The translations under genes were made by a program, and so were the position numbers. This document shows positions 8,100 to 16,527 of a stretch of 64,000 nucleotides of DNA, one piece after another. Below the pieces are notes generated by a model. It was not told the origin of the DNA. It ran no database searches and saw only the letters and a program-made list of their open reading frames with translations. The number at the start of each line of letters is the position of its first letter. Position 1 is the stretch's first letter. Location: positions 9,475 to 73,474 of the forward strand of contig DATNIM010000158.1 of NCBI GenBank assembly GCA_035604455.1. The letters are read 5' to 3'. This DNA comes from AG25 sp035604455 (GTDB lineage: Bacteria > Gemmatimonadota > Gemmatimonadetes > Gemmatimonadales > GWC2-71-9).

Positions 8100-9383
8100 T
8101 CAGCTCTTCAGCACCTTCTCGATTTCGGACAGCGAGGGCGCGATCTCGACGGGCGGGTTCGCGTGCGGGCGGCGCGGCTCCGCGCCGTGATATCGGGCGA
8201 TCGCGTCGGGGTCCTTGAGGACATGGCCGGTGAGCACCGCCGCGAGCCGCTCGCCGCGGCGGATCACGCCTTGGCGGATGAGCGCCCGGGCTCCGGCCAC
8301 GCTCGCCGCGCTCGCGGGCTCGCAGCCCACGCCTGACGCGTCGACGACCGCTTTTGCTTCGAGGATGTCGTCGTCGCTCACCGCGGTGACGACGCCGTTC
8401 GTCTCCCGAATGGCGACGACCGCGCGCTCATACGACGCCGGATTGCCGATGCTGATCGCCGTGGCCACGGTGTGTGCGTCGACGCGATAGCGGCGGGCGA
8501 AGCCCTCGTCGAAACTCCGCGCGAACGGGGCGGCGCCCGCGGCCTGCACGGCGGCAATCCGGGGAACGCGCGCGATGAGCCCGAGCGCGCGGGCTTCGCG
8601 CAGCGCCTTGCCGAAGGCCGACGTGTTCCCGAGGTTGCCGGCCGGCACAACGATCCAGTCCGGCGGGTCCCAGCCGAGCTGCTGGAGCAGTTCGAACACG
8701 ATCGTCTTCTGCCCTTCCAGCCGAAACGGGTTGATCGAGTTGAGCAGGTAGACGCCCAGCCGGGCGCTTGCCTCGCGCGCGAGCTCGAGGCAGGTGTCGA
8801 AATCCCCCGCGACGACGAGCGTGCGCGCCCCGTAGGCGAGGAGTTGGGTCATCTTCCCGAGGGCCACGCGGTCCTTCGGGATGAGGACAAGCGCCCGCAA
8901 CCCGGCCGAGGCAGCGTAGGCCGCGAGCGACGCGCCCGTGTTGCCGGTCGAGGCGCAGGCCACAGCCGTGGCCCCGATCCGGCGGGCGTGGGTTACGCCA
9001 ACCGTCATGCCCCGATCCTTGAACGAGCCGGTTGGATTGTGACCTTCGTGCTTGAGGAGCAGGGCGTCCGATCCCACCCACGCCGCCACCGTCGGTCGCT
9101 CGAGCAGGGGGGTGTTCCCCTCGGGGTAGCTCTGGACGTCGTCGGTCGCGCTCGGGAGCACGAGCTCCCGGTACCGCCACACGCCCGACGCGAACGGTCC
9201 GCGCCGCTCGCCGGCCCGGGCGTCGAACAGCGCCCGCAGGGCACCGCCCGTTACCGCAGGAGCGGGATGCTCGAGCTCGAGCAGGCCGCCGCAGCGCGGG
9301 CAGCGCTGGAGCGGATCCGTCTCGCCCTGCTCCTCGCCGCAGGAGGGGCAGCGCTGTACGCTCGCCCGGGCTCTTGAGGTCAC
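8100..9383 (-). CDS. thrC: Threonine synthase with N-terminal zinc ribbon
   Basis: ThrC converts O-phosphohomoserine to threonine with PLP. The 427-aa protein carries PLP Lys122 in NPTGSFKDRG, the STGNTGAS phosphate-binding loop and the PAGNLGN motif. An N-terminal four-Cys ribbon (C12, C15, C28, C31) precedes the catalytic domain, as in the long archaeal/actinobacterial-like ThrC class. It is the last gene of the minus-strand thrB-thrA-thrC operon; the GTG start lies one nt after the thrA stop. Confidence 0.94.
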   Translation of the reverse strand: MTSRARASVQRCPSCGEEQGETDPLQRCPRCGGLLELEHPAPAVTGGALRALFDARAGERRGPFASGVWRYRELVLPSATDDVQSYPEGNTPLLERPTVAAWVGSDALLLKHEGHNPTGSFKDRGMTVGVTHARRIGATAVACASTGNTGASLAAYAASAGLRALVLIPKDRVALGKMTQLLAYGARTLVVAGDFDTCLELAREASARLGVYLLNSINPFRLEGQKTIVFELLQQLGWDPPDWIVVPAGNLGNTSAFGKALREARALGLIARVPRIAAVQAAGAAPFARSFDEGFARRYRVDAHTVATAISIGNPASYERAVVAIRETNGVVTAVSDDDILEAKAVVDASGVGCEPASAASVAGARALIRQGVIRRGERLAAVLTGHVLKDPDAIARYHGAEPRRPHANPPVEIAPSLSEIEKVLKS

Positions 9384-9384
9384 G

Positions 9385-11883
9385 CTACAGCGCCGCGAGC
9401 TTCAGCAGATCGTTCAGGATCCCGCCCGCGGTGACGGCGGGGCCCGCGCCGGGTCCCGTAATGACCAGGGGATTGGTGCGATACCGCTGCGTCGTGAAGA
9501 TGAATTGGTTGTCGGTGCCGTTGAGCGACGCGAGGGGACTCGAACGGTCGACCGCCACGAGGCCCACGCGGATGCGCTTCGGGGTCACCGTCGCGCGGTA
9601 GCGGAGCACGCCACGGCGCGCGCGCGCGGCCCGCACGCGCGTGTCCCAGCCGGCGTCGTAGTCCTCCAGGTGACGGAGGAATTCGGGCAGCGGGAGGCCC
9701 CGTCCAGCGGACGGGACGAGGGACTCGACCTCGATGTCACTCAGCTCCCCCGGGAACCCGAGCAGGCGCCCGAGAATGAGCGCCTTGCGGGCGACGTCCG
9801 TGCCTGAGAGATCGTCGCGGGGATCGGGCTCCGGGTAGCCCTTGGCAATGGCTCCGCGGAGGGCTTCAGAGAAACGACGCCCGCGACCCATCTCGCCGAA
9901 CACGTACCCCAGCGTACCCGACGGGCAGCCCTCGATTTTCGTGACCCGGTCCCCCGACTCGACCAGCTTGTAGAACGTATCGATGATCGGTAACCCGGCG
10001 CCCACGGTGGTTTCGTGCAGCAGCCGGCGGCCGTGCTCCTCCGCTAGCCCCGTGAGCTCGTCGTAGAGCTTGCGATGGGCCGTGAGGGGCCGCTTGTTCG
10101 CGAGCACGAGATGCATGCCGGCCGCAAGCGCGCCCTTCAGGGTCGTGTTCGTGTCGTCGGCCGTCACGTCGACGAGCACCGGGTTCGAAAGGGCATGGCT
10201 CGCCGCGAGCGCGACCGCCTCCGCCGCTGATCCCTTGCGTCCGCCCGGGACGCGCGCGAGCGGGACACCCCGGGCCTTGCTCGAGGCGAGCGCGGCGAGG
10301 CGCCGCGGGGACAGCCCCCGAGCCTCGAACAGGAACCCCGAGCGGTCAATCACGCCGACGATGTTCAGCACCCGCGCCCGCCGAAGCGCACCGATCATCC
10401 CGGCGAGCGTCCGGCCGATCTGGCCGAATCCGAGCAGCACGATGTCGGTGCGCCGCGCGTGCGCCACCGCGCCGCCGCCGAGCTTGTCCAGCTGGAAGGC
10501 GCTGTGCACGAGGCGCTGCGCCCGTACCACCTCGCTCGAATCGACGACTACCGAGAGGTTGAGCTCGGACGAGCCCTGCGCGATCGCCACGACGTTAATC
10601 CCGCCTCCTGACAGGGCCGAAAAAGTCTTCGCGGCGATCCCCGGCGTGCCTGCCATGCCGAGGCCAACGACCGCGAACGTGGCCACGCCCGCGCGCACTT
10701 CGACGCCGTCGATCTCGCCGCGGGCAATCTCGTCGCGGAACGCCCGCTCGAGACCCGCGCGCGCCCGGGCGGCGCTCCCCTCGGGCACGCTGAAGCAGAT
10801 CGAGTGCTCGGATGATGCCTGGCTGATGAGAGAGACCGACACCCCCTCCTCGAACACCGCCGCGAACGTGCGGGCCGCAATGCCGGGAATCCCGAGCATC
10901 CCGTTGCCCGTGAGCGTGAGCAGGGCCTGGCCGCTGACAGCCGAGAGCGCCTTCACGGGGTGGGCGCGCAGTGTGCGCCGCCGCGAGATCTCGGTGCCTG
11001 CTGCGCTCGGGTCGGCGAAGGGGCGGATCCAGATCGCGAGGCTCGTGCCCGCGACGGGGATGAGCGCGCGCGGGTGCAGCACCTTCGCCCCGTAGTAGGC
11101 GAGCTCTGCTGCCTCGCGCTGGTGCAGCTGCGGAATGACGCGCGCGTCCGGCACGACGCGCGGGTCCGCCGTGAGGAGGCCGGGCACGTCCTTCCAGAGC
11201 GAGACCTGCCGGGCGCCGAGCGCGCGCCCGAGGAGGGTTGCGGTGAGGTCCGACCCGCCGCGGCCGAGCGTCGCGAGTTGGCCGTCCGGAGTAGCGGCGA
11301 GAAAGCCCGGGACCACTGGGACGACGCCCCGCTTGAGAAGCGGCGCGAGCACCCGGCGCGCCAGCCGCCGCGTCGCCGCGAGGTTCGGGGACGCGTGCCC
11401 GAAGCTCGCGTCCGATCGGATGACGTCGAGCGCGTTGATGAGTGCCGTTTTGACGCCCGAATCTTCGAGCCCGGCGGCGAGCAGCCGGGCGCTCAGGCGT
11501 TCGCCTCGAGCGACCAAGTAGTCGCTCGTGCGGGCCGTGAGTTCGCCCACGATCACGAGGCTGGCCGCGATCCGCTCGAGCTCGCCGAATTCCTCGTCGA
11601 TCCCATCGATTGCTTCGCGGCGCGAGCCGCGGCCGAGCAGGGCGCGCGCGGCGGCGATGTGTCGCTCGCGGAGGGCTGCCGTACCCGCTCGCACGGCGTC
11701 GGCCTCGCCGCGCACCGCCTGTGCTGCGATCTCAAGCAGCGCGTCCGTGACGTGTGCCATGGCCGAGACCACGACGACGAGAGGGCCGCGCTGGGCCTTG
11801 ATGATCGAGACCGCGCGGCTGATAGCCGTCGCGTCAGCCACCGACGCGCCGCCGAATTTGTAGATCTCGAGTGTGCGGGCCAT
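9385..11883 (-). CDS. thrA: Bifunctional aspartokinase/homoserine dehydrogenase
   Basis: An 832-aa fusion close to E. coli ThrA length. Order: aspartokinase domain (about 1-290, KFGGASVAD at the start, GRGGSDLTA, PRVVPDARVI), tandem ACT regulatory region (about 305-460, with GMLGIPGIAARTF and GMAGTPGIAAKTF), and homoserine dehydrogenase (about 465-832, VLLGFGQIGRTLAG, TADDT, LANKRPLT, GTLGYVF, GTDVARKALIL). It makes aspartyl phosphate and later reduces aspartate semialdehyde to homoserine. The ACT pair suggests feedback control by threonine. It sits between thrB and thrC with 1-nt gaps. It also supplies aspartyl phosphate for the lysine operon nearby, since no separate lysC is in the window. 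Confidence 0.95.
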   Translation of the reverse strand: MARTLEIYKFGGASVADATAISRAVSIIKAQRGPLVVVVSAMAHVTDALLEIAAQAVRGEADAVRAGTAALRERHIAAARALLGRGSRREAIDGIDEEFGELERIAASLVIVGELTARTSDYLVARGERLSARLLAAGLEDSGVKTALINALDVIRSDASFGHASPNLAATRRLARRVLAPLLKRGVVPVVPGFLAATPDGQLATLGRGGSDLTATLLGRALGARQVSLWKDVPGLLTADPRVVPDARVIPQLHQREAAELAYYGAKVLHPRALIPVAGTSLAIWIRPFADPSAAGTEISRRRTLRAHPVKALSAVSGQALLTLTGNGMLGIPGIAARTFAAVFEEGVSVSLISQASSEHSICFSVPEGSAARARAGLERAFRDEIARGEIDGVEVRAGVATFAVVGLGMAGTPGIAAKTFSALSGGGINVVAIAQGSSELNLSVVVDSSEVVRAQRLVHSAFQLDKLGGGAVAHARRTDIVLLGFGQIGRTLAGMIGALRRARVLNIVGVIDRSGFLFEARGLSPRRLAALASSKARGVPLARVPGGRKGSAAEAVALAASHALSNPVLVDVTADDTNTTLKGALAAGMHLVLANKRPLTAHRKLYDELTGLAEEHGRRLLHETTVGAGLPIIDTFYKLVESGDRVTKIEGCPSGTLGYVFGEMGRGRRFSEALRGAIAKGYPEPDPRDDLSGTDVARKALILGRLLGFPGELSDIEVESLVPSAGRGLPLPEFLRHLEDYDAGWDTRVRAARARRGVLRYRATVTPKRIRVGLVAVDRSSPLASLNGTDNQFIFTTQRYRTNPLVITGPGAGPAVTAGGILNDLLKLAAL

Positions 11884-11884
11884 T

Positions 11885-12796
11885 TCAGGACACCTCGTAC
11901 CCGCCGACCGGGCGTGCCAGGCGGAAGCTCTCCACGGTCACGCCTTCGGCGCGCCACGCTCCAGTCATCGCGGCTTCGACGGCCGCGCCGCACGCTGCCG
12001 GCGCCACGGCGACGAGCGTCGAACCGGAGCCCGAGAGCGTCGCGCCGAACGCTCCGGCGCCTCTCGCGGCAGTGGTCACCGCGTCGTATCCGCGAACCAA
12101 AGCCCTGCGGTACGGCACGTGAAGGACATCGTCGAGGCCCGCCTCGAGTAGCTCTCGATCGCCTTGGGCGAGGCCGAGCACGAGCGCCGCGCTCCGCGCG
12201 GCGGCGGTCACGGCCGTGCGGTGCGGCACGTTCGCGGGCAGCACGGCGCGGGCGCGCTCCGTAGCGAGCGTGAAATCGGGAACCGCGAACACGAGCTCGA
12301 GCGACGCGTGCACGGCCAACGCTGCGACCACGAGGCCGCCCGCCGGCGCCCTGAGGGCGAGCACGGCGCCGCCGCGCATCGAAGGCGCGACGTTGTCTGG
12401 ATGGCCCTCGAGCTCGGCGCAGAGGGCGAGCAACGCCTGGTCCTCGAGCGGCAGATCGCAGAGCGCGCGGGCCGCCACGGCCCCCGCCACGATCGCGGCG
12501 GCCGAGCTGCCGAGGCCCCGGCCGACCGGAATGTCGGACGTCGCCTCCATAGCCACGCCGGGCGGCTCGAGCCCGCCCGCCCGGCACGCCCGCGCGAACC
12601 CTCGGTGGACCAGATCATCCTCGGGTCGCACCCGCACGGCGGCGAGCGCCCCGCGCCGCTCGATCTCCAGCGCCCCGCCAGACGCCCGGCGGACCGAGAG
12701 CCCCACCCAGCGGTTCACGGCGATTCCCACGCAGTCAAAGCCCGACCCGAGGTTCGCGGTCGAGCCCGGGACCCGCACGGTGATGGTGGCGCTCAT
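11885..12796 (-). CDS. thrB: Homoserine kinase
   Basis: ThrB phosphorylates homoserine. The 303-aa GHMP-family protein has PGSTANLGSGFDCVG at the N-terminus, the ATP-binding PVGRGLGSSAAA loop and the C-terminal GATLSGSGSTLVAV motif. I use the ATG at 12796. A longer in-frame start at 12859 would run through an intrinsic terminator hairpin, so it is unlikely. It is the first gene of thrBAC and is preceded by that terminator and a promoter on the same strand. Confidence 0.94.
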   Translation of the reverse strand: MSATITVRVPGSTANLGSGFDCVGIAVNRWVGLSVRRASGGALEIERRGALAAVRVRPEDDLVHRGFARACRAGGLEPPGVAMEATSDIPVGRGLGSSAAAIVAGAVAARALCDLPLEDQALLALCAELEGHPDNVAPSMRGGAVLALRAPAGGLVVAALAVHASLELVFAVPDFTLATERARAVLPANVPHRTAVTAAARSAALVLGLAQGDRELLEAGLDDVLHVPYRRALVRGYDAVTTAARGAGAFGATLSGSGSTLVAVAPAACGAAVEAAMTGAWRAEGVTVESFRLARPVGGYEVS

Positions 12797-12807
12797 GAGC
12801 CGCCCGC

Positions 12808-12839
12808 AAAAAAAAGGCCCCGGGGCAACGCCCGGGGGC
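12808..12839 (-). terminator. Intrinsic terminator in the thrB leader
   Basis: Read on the minus strand, a 10-position stem (GCCCCCGGGC / GCCCCGGGGC, nine pairs and one C-C mismatch, 3-nt GTT loop) is followed by eight T. It ends about 11 nt before the thrB ATG, on the same strand. It lies only about 15 nt after the predicted start of transcription, so it can act as a conditional terminator for thrBAC. Confidence 0.85.
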
Positions 12840-12860
12840 GTAAGCAGTCGATGGCACACT

Positions 12861-12890
12861 AAGTTAGGGGGGCCGTGAAAGCAGCGTCAA
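12861..12890 (-). promoter_or_regulatory. Probable thrBAC promoter
   Basis: On the minus strand TTGACG (12890-12885) and TAACTT (12866-12861) are separated by 18 nt. The start of transcription would be near 12854, just before the terminator hairpin. The match is good for a sigma-70-type promoter and mirrors that of the divergent leu promoter. Confidence 0.6.
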
Positions 12891-12937
12891 GCATCAGGCG
12901 CCGCGGCCCTCCACCGCTTCAGGGGGGCGCCTGTGGC

Positions 12938-12956
12938 CAACCCTGAAACGGGGTTG
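12938..12956. promoter_or_regulatory. Operator-like inverted repeat at the leu promoter
   Basis: CAACCC, 7-nt spacer, GGGTTG forms a perfect 6-bp inverted repeat that overlaps the first three bases of the leu -35 box. It could bind a repressor or activator; no known consensus was recognised, and an inverted repeat of this size can arise by chance in GC-rich DNA. Confidence 0.3.
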
Positions 12957-12983
12957 ACATGGTTGGGGCTTTTCGGGTAACCT
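12954..12983 (+). promoter_or_regulatory. Probable leu/ilv operon promoter
   Basis: A consensus TTGACA (12954-12959) is followed after 18 nt by TAACCT (12978-12983). Transcription would start near 12990, about 55 nt before the leucine-rich leader peptide and 265 nt before leuA. A 7-bp hairpin (GGCGTGC 12994-13000 with GCACGCC 13011-13017) would form at the start of the RNA. Confidence 0.7.
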
Positions 12984-13044
12984 CGTCCCCGGTGGCGTGC
13001 GGCGATACCGGCACGCCTCAACACTTAGAGGGGACATCGCTTCG

Positions 13045-13143
13045 GTGATCGCGCTCGCGAGCCTTAGTCTGCTGCTGCTTAGTCTGCTGCTGGGACTTAC
13101 GTCCCAGGGGCACCCCGCGGCGCGCGCGACCGGAGCACCATGA
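13045..13143 (+). CDS. leuL: Leucine-rich attenuator leader peptide
   Basis: A 32-codon reading frame starting GTG with AGAGGGGA 10 nt upstream. Its first 18 residues read MIALASLSLLLLSLLLGL, with ten Leu and one Ile, and the stop is followed by a terminator hairpin 34 nt downstream. This is the layout of a leu attenuator: when charged tRNA-Leu is scarce, ribosomes stall in the Leu run and the terminator does not form. Most Leu codons are CTG and CTT, so stalling would report mainly on those isoacceptors. The peptide itself has no expected function. Confidence 0.82.
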   Translation: MIALASLSLLLLSLLLGLTSQGHPAARATGAP

Positions 13144-13177
13144 GTCGCTGAACTCTCGAAGACGCACCTAAGCCCCC

Positions 13178-13210
13178 AACGCCGCGGACCAGACCAGCCC
13201 GCGGCGTTTT
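13178..13210 (+). terminator. Attenuator terminator of the leu/ilv operon
   Basis: A 10-bp stem AACGCCGCGG (13178-13187) / CCGCGGCGTT (13199-13208) is followed by a short T-run ending TTTTCTGTCT. The 3' arm sequence CCGCGGCG also occurs at 13115-13122 inside the leader reading frame. That copy can pair with the 5' arm and so form an antiterminator. This gives the 2:3 versus 3:4 choice of classical attenuation. A small hairpin TGGGAC/GTCCCA (13091-13106) at the end of the Leu codons could be the pause structure. Confidence 0.82.
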
Positions 13211-13254
13211 CTGTCTGAGCACGCCGGACGACCGGCACAAGGAGCTGACACGTT

Positions 13255-14808
13255 ATGGACCGACACGTCGTCATTTTCGACACGACTTTGCGGGATGGCG
13301 AGCAGGCGCCCGGCAACTCGATGACGCCTGAAGAGAAGCTGCGCCTCGCCCGCCAACTCGACGTGCTCGGGGTCGACGTGATCGAGACGGGATTTCCGGC
13401 GGCGTCCGACGGAGACTTCCGGGGGGTGCGGAGCGTGGCGCAGGAGATTCGGCGCCCGGTGATCGCGGCACTCGCCCGTTGTCACGACCGCGATATCGAC
13501 CTCGCGGGCGAAGCTCTGCGGCCGGCCGAGCGCTCGCGGATCCATGTCTTCATCGCCACGTCGGATATTCACCTGCAGCACAAGCTCCGGATCGGACAGG
13601 ACGAGTGCGTCGATCGGGCTCGGGCGGCGGTCGAACGTGCGCGGCGCTACACCAACGACGTCGAGTTCTCGGCCGAGGACGCGAGCCGCTCGGATCTCGA
13701 TTTCCTCTGCCGCATCGTGGAGGTCGCGATCGAAGCCGGAGCCACGACGATCAACTTGCCGGACACCGTGGGGTACGCGATGCCGGCCGAATACACGGCC
13801 ATGTTCCGCACCGTCCGCGAACGTGTGCCGAACAGCGACCGCGCCGTATTCAGCGCCCACTGTCACGACGATCTGGGCCTCGCCGTCGCGAATTCCCTCG
13901 CGGCCATCGAAGGTGGGGCGCGGCAGCTCGAATGCACGGTGAACGGCATCGGCGAGCGGGCCGGGAACGCGGCGTTGGAAGAGATCGTCATGGCGAGTCA
14001 CGTGCGGCCGCAGTCGGTGGGGTTCGAGTGCGCGATCAATACGCGCGAGATTTTCCGCACGAGCCAGCTCCTGTCGCACATCACCGGGGCGTTCCCCCAG
14101 CCGAACAAGGCGATCGTCGGCCGCAACGCCTTCGCCCATGAGGCCGGCATCCACCAGCACGGCGTGATGCAGAACGGTCTGACGTACGAGATCATCCGCC
14201 CCGAAACCGTCGGCGTGCCGCGGTCCACACTCGTCCTCGGCAAGCATTCGGGGCGGCACGCGCTCGAGCGCCGCTACCGCGAGCTCGGCTACGAGCTGGA
14301 CGAGCCGACGCTCGAGTGGCTGTACCGGGAGTTCACCACCCTCGCCGACCGCAAGCAGGAAATCCTGGACGAGGACCTGCTTGCGCTCCTGCACGAGAGC
14401 TTTCACGACGCGCCCGAGTCGTATCAGCTCGTGCACCTGCGCGTGTTGTGCGGCACCGTCTCGGCCTCGGCGGAGCTCAGTCTCACGGGCCCGTGGATGC
14501 GCGAGCGCAGCGCCACTGGGACGGGGAACGGCCCGATCGCCGCGGCGTTCGCGGCCATCAGCTCGATCGTCGAGCGCCAGATCGAGGTCTTGAACCTGTC
14601 GCTGCAGTCGGTGACGCCAGGCCGCGACAGCGTCGGGCACGTATTCCTGCAGGCGCGGGTCGACGGCAAGACGCTCACCGGCCACGGGGCCTCGACCGAT
14701 GTCGTGGAAGCGAGTGCCAGGGCGATGGTGCACGCGCTGAACAAGGCGAGCTTCGCCGACCGGCTCGAGGACCATTCTCTCAACAACGTGTATTTGTGGG
14801 GGGTGTAA
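13255..14808 (+). CDS. leuA: 2-isopropylmalate synthase
   Basis: LeuA condenses acetyl-CoA with 2-ketoisovalerate, the first leucine-specific step. The 517-aa protein begins HVVIFDTTLRDGEQAPGNSM, has the metal site motifs SAHCHDDLGLAVAN and NGIGERAGNAALEE, and GIHQHGV. The C-terminal ~130 residues form the LeuA allosteric domain for leucine feedback, with GNGPIAAAFAAI and GHGASTDVVEAS. First structural gene of a seven-gene operon behind the leucine-rich leader. The ATG has AAGGAG upstream. Confidence 0.96.
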   Translation: MDRHVVIFDTTLRDGEQAPGNSMTPEEKLRLARQLDVLGVDVIETGFPAASDGDFRGVRSVAQEIRRPVIAALARCHDRDIDLAGEALRPAERSRIHVFIATSDIHLQHKLRIGQDECVDRARAAVERARRYTNDVEFSAEDASRSDLDFLCRIVEVAIEAGATTINLPDTVGYAMPAEYTAMFRTVRERVPNSDRAVFSAHCHDDLGLAVANSLAAIEGGARQLECTVNGIGERAGNAALEEIVMASHVRPQSVGFECAINTREIFRTSQLLSHITGAFPQPNKAIVGRNAFAHEAGIHQHGVMQNGLTYEIIRPETVGVPRSTLVLGKHSGRHALERRYRELGYELDEPTLEWLYREFTTLADRKQEILDEDLLALLHESFHDAPESYQLVHLRVLCGTVSASAELSLTGPWMRERSATGTGNGPIAAAFAAISSIVERQIEVLNLSLQSVTPGRDSVGHVFLQARVDGKTLTGHGASTDVVEASARAMVHALNKASFADRLEDHSLNNVYLWGV

Positions 14809-14845
14809 GCGTGCCGGGCGGACGCATTCCCCAGGAGTTGTGGCG

Positions 14846-16525
14846 ATGACCGAGATCCTGACGGGCGCCCAAATCATGTGCCGCGAGCTCGCCGCGGCCG
14901 GGATCGACGTGATCTTCGGCTACCCGGGCGGCGCGATCATGCCGTTCTACCACGCGCTCCCCGAATACCCGGGCCTGCGGCACATCCTCGTCCGGCACGA
15001 GCAGGCGGCCGCCCACGCGGCCGACGGCTACGCCCGCGCGAGCGGGCGCGTCGGCGTCGCTGTCGCGACGTCAGGCCCGGGGGCGACGAACCTCGTCACG
15101 GGCATTGCCACGGCCCACATGGACTCCTCGCCGGTCCTTGCGATCACCGGCCAGGTCGGCCGGTCCATGATCGGCCGCGACGCTTTTCAGGAGACCGACG
15201 TCATCGGTCTCACCCTGCCGATCACGAAGTACAGCCATCTCGTGCAGGACATCTCCGAGCTGGCCGACATCATGCGGACGGCCATCGCCGTGGCACAGGA
15301 GGGCCGGCCCGGGCCCGTGCTGGTCGACGTGCCGAAGGACGTGCAGAACCAGAAGGCCCCGTACACGCCGCCCGCCAGCGCGCCCCGGCCGGCCTCGCCC
15401 GCCGACGCCGCGGACGGCATCGCCCAGGCGGCCAAGCTCATCGCCGCCGCCGAGCGGCCGCTGGTCATGATCGGACACGGCGTGATCCTGAGCGGCGCCT
15501 ACGCCGAAGTGCGCGCCTTGGCCGAGAAGACCGGCATGCCCGTGATCACGACGCTACTGGGGATCAGCGCGTTCCCCGAGTCGCACCCGCTGCACCTCGG
15601 CATGCCGGGGATGCACGGCGAGGTGCACGTGAACCGCGCGATCCAGCACGCCGACGTCATCGTCGGGATCGGCCTGCGTTTCGACGATCGCGTCACGGGC
15701 AACGTGGCCGGCTTCGCGCCCCGGGCGAAGATCATCCACCTCGAGCTCGATCGCGCGGAGATCGGGAAGAACGTGCCGGTGGCCGTGGGCATCGTGGGCG
15801 ACGCCCGGGAGCTCACCCGCCAGCTCGTCGCGGCCGTGGCGCCGCGGCGTTGCGGGCCGTGGCTCGCGGAGATTCAAGGCTTCGCCCGACCCAAGGTCGA
15901 ATCCTTCAGCGGGGATCTCTCGCCCGAGGCAATTCTCGGCGCCATCCACGAGACGACGGGGGGCGAGTGCACCATCGTCACCGACGTGGGGCAGCACCAG
16001 ATGTGGGTGGCCAAGCACTACCCCTATCGGCGCGCCAACACGCACATCACCTCGGGCGGGCTCGGCACGATGGGGTTCGCCGTTCCCGCGGCGATGGGCG
16101 TGCATCTCGCGCGGCCCGGCGAGCTCGTGTGGGCCATCTCGGGTGACGGCGGGTTCCAGATGAACATGGCCGAGATGGCGACGATGGTGCAGGAAGGTTT
16201 GTCGGTGAAGATGGCCATTTTCAACAACGGCTACCTGGGGATGGTGCGCCAGTGGCAGCAGTTTTTCCACGAGAAGCGCTATTCGTCCACCCCGATCTGG
16301 AGCCCCGACTACGTGAAGCTGGCTGACGCCTACGGCATTCCGGGCTGGCGCGTGACGGACCGGGGACAGCTCGGCGACGTCGTGTCGCGCGCCAACGCGG
16401 AGCCCGGACCAGCGCTCGTGGAGTTCGTGATCGCGCAGGAAGCGAATGTGTACCCCATGATCCCGCCGGGTGGCTCGCTCTCTGAGCCCATCGAGGCGCG
16501 GCCGGCCGGGGCACCGGCCGCCTGA
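14846..16525 (+). CDS. ilvB: Acetolactate synthase, large (catalytic) subunit
   Basis: IlvB makes acetolactate or acetohydroxybutyrate from pyruvate using ThDP and FAD. The 559-aa protein has the pyrimidine domain VIFGYPGGAIMPFYHAL with catalytic Glu52 in VRHEQAA, the central FAD-linked domain, and the ThDP motif ISGDGGFQMNMAE to FNNGYLG. I use the ATG at 14846 because AGGAG lies 8 nt upstream; a GTG at 14840 is too close to that site. It is followed two nt later by its small subunit gene. Confidence 0.95.
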   Translation: MTEILTGAQIMCRELAAAGIDVIFGYPGGAIMPFYHALPEYPGLRHILVRHEQAAAHAADGYARASGRVGVAVATSGPGATNLVTGIATAHMDSSPVLAITGQVGRSMIGRDAFQETDVIGLTLPITKYSHLVQDISELADIMRTAIAVAQEGRPGPVLVDVPKDVQNQKAPYTPPASAPRPASPADAADGIAQAAKLIAAAERPLVMIGHGVILSGAYAEVRALAEKTGMPVITTLLGISAFPESHPLHLGMPGMHGEVHVNRAIQHADVIVGIGLRFDDRVTGNVAGFAPRAKIIHLELDRAEIGKNVPVAVGIVGDARELTRQLVAAVAPRRCGPWLAEIQGFARPKVESFSGDLSPEAILGAIHETTGGECTIVTDVGQHQMWVAKHYPYRRANTHITSGGLGTMGFAVPAAMGVHLARPGELVWAISGDGGFQMNMAEMATMVQEGLSVKMAIFNNGYLGMVRQWQQFFHEKRYSSTPIWSPDYVKLADAYGIPGWRVTDRGQLGDVVSRANAEPGPALVEFVIAQEANVYPMIPPGGSLSEPIEARPAGAPAA

Positions 16526-16527
16526 GC

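Noticed and set aside
12797..12859. N-terminal extension of ThrB from the GTG at 12859
   Set aside because: It would be translated through the terminator hairpin and T-run, and homoserine kinase homology begins at the ATG at 12796.
13063..13092. Tandem repeat as a possible start of a CRISPR or satellite array
   Set aside because: Only two adjacent copies without spacers, in frame within the leader peptide.
13168..14877. A 569-aa minus-strand open frame opposite leuA
   Set aside because: Antisense to a conserved LeuA protein and running through the attenuator; low-complexity composition.
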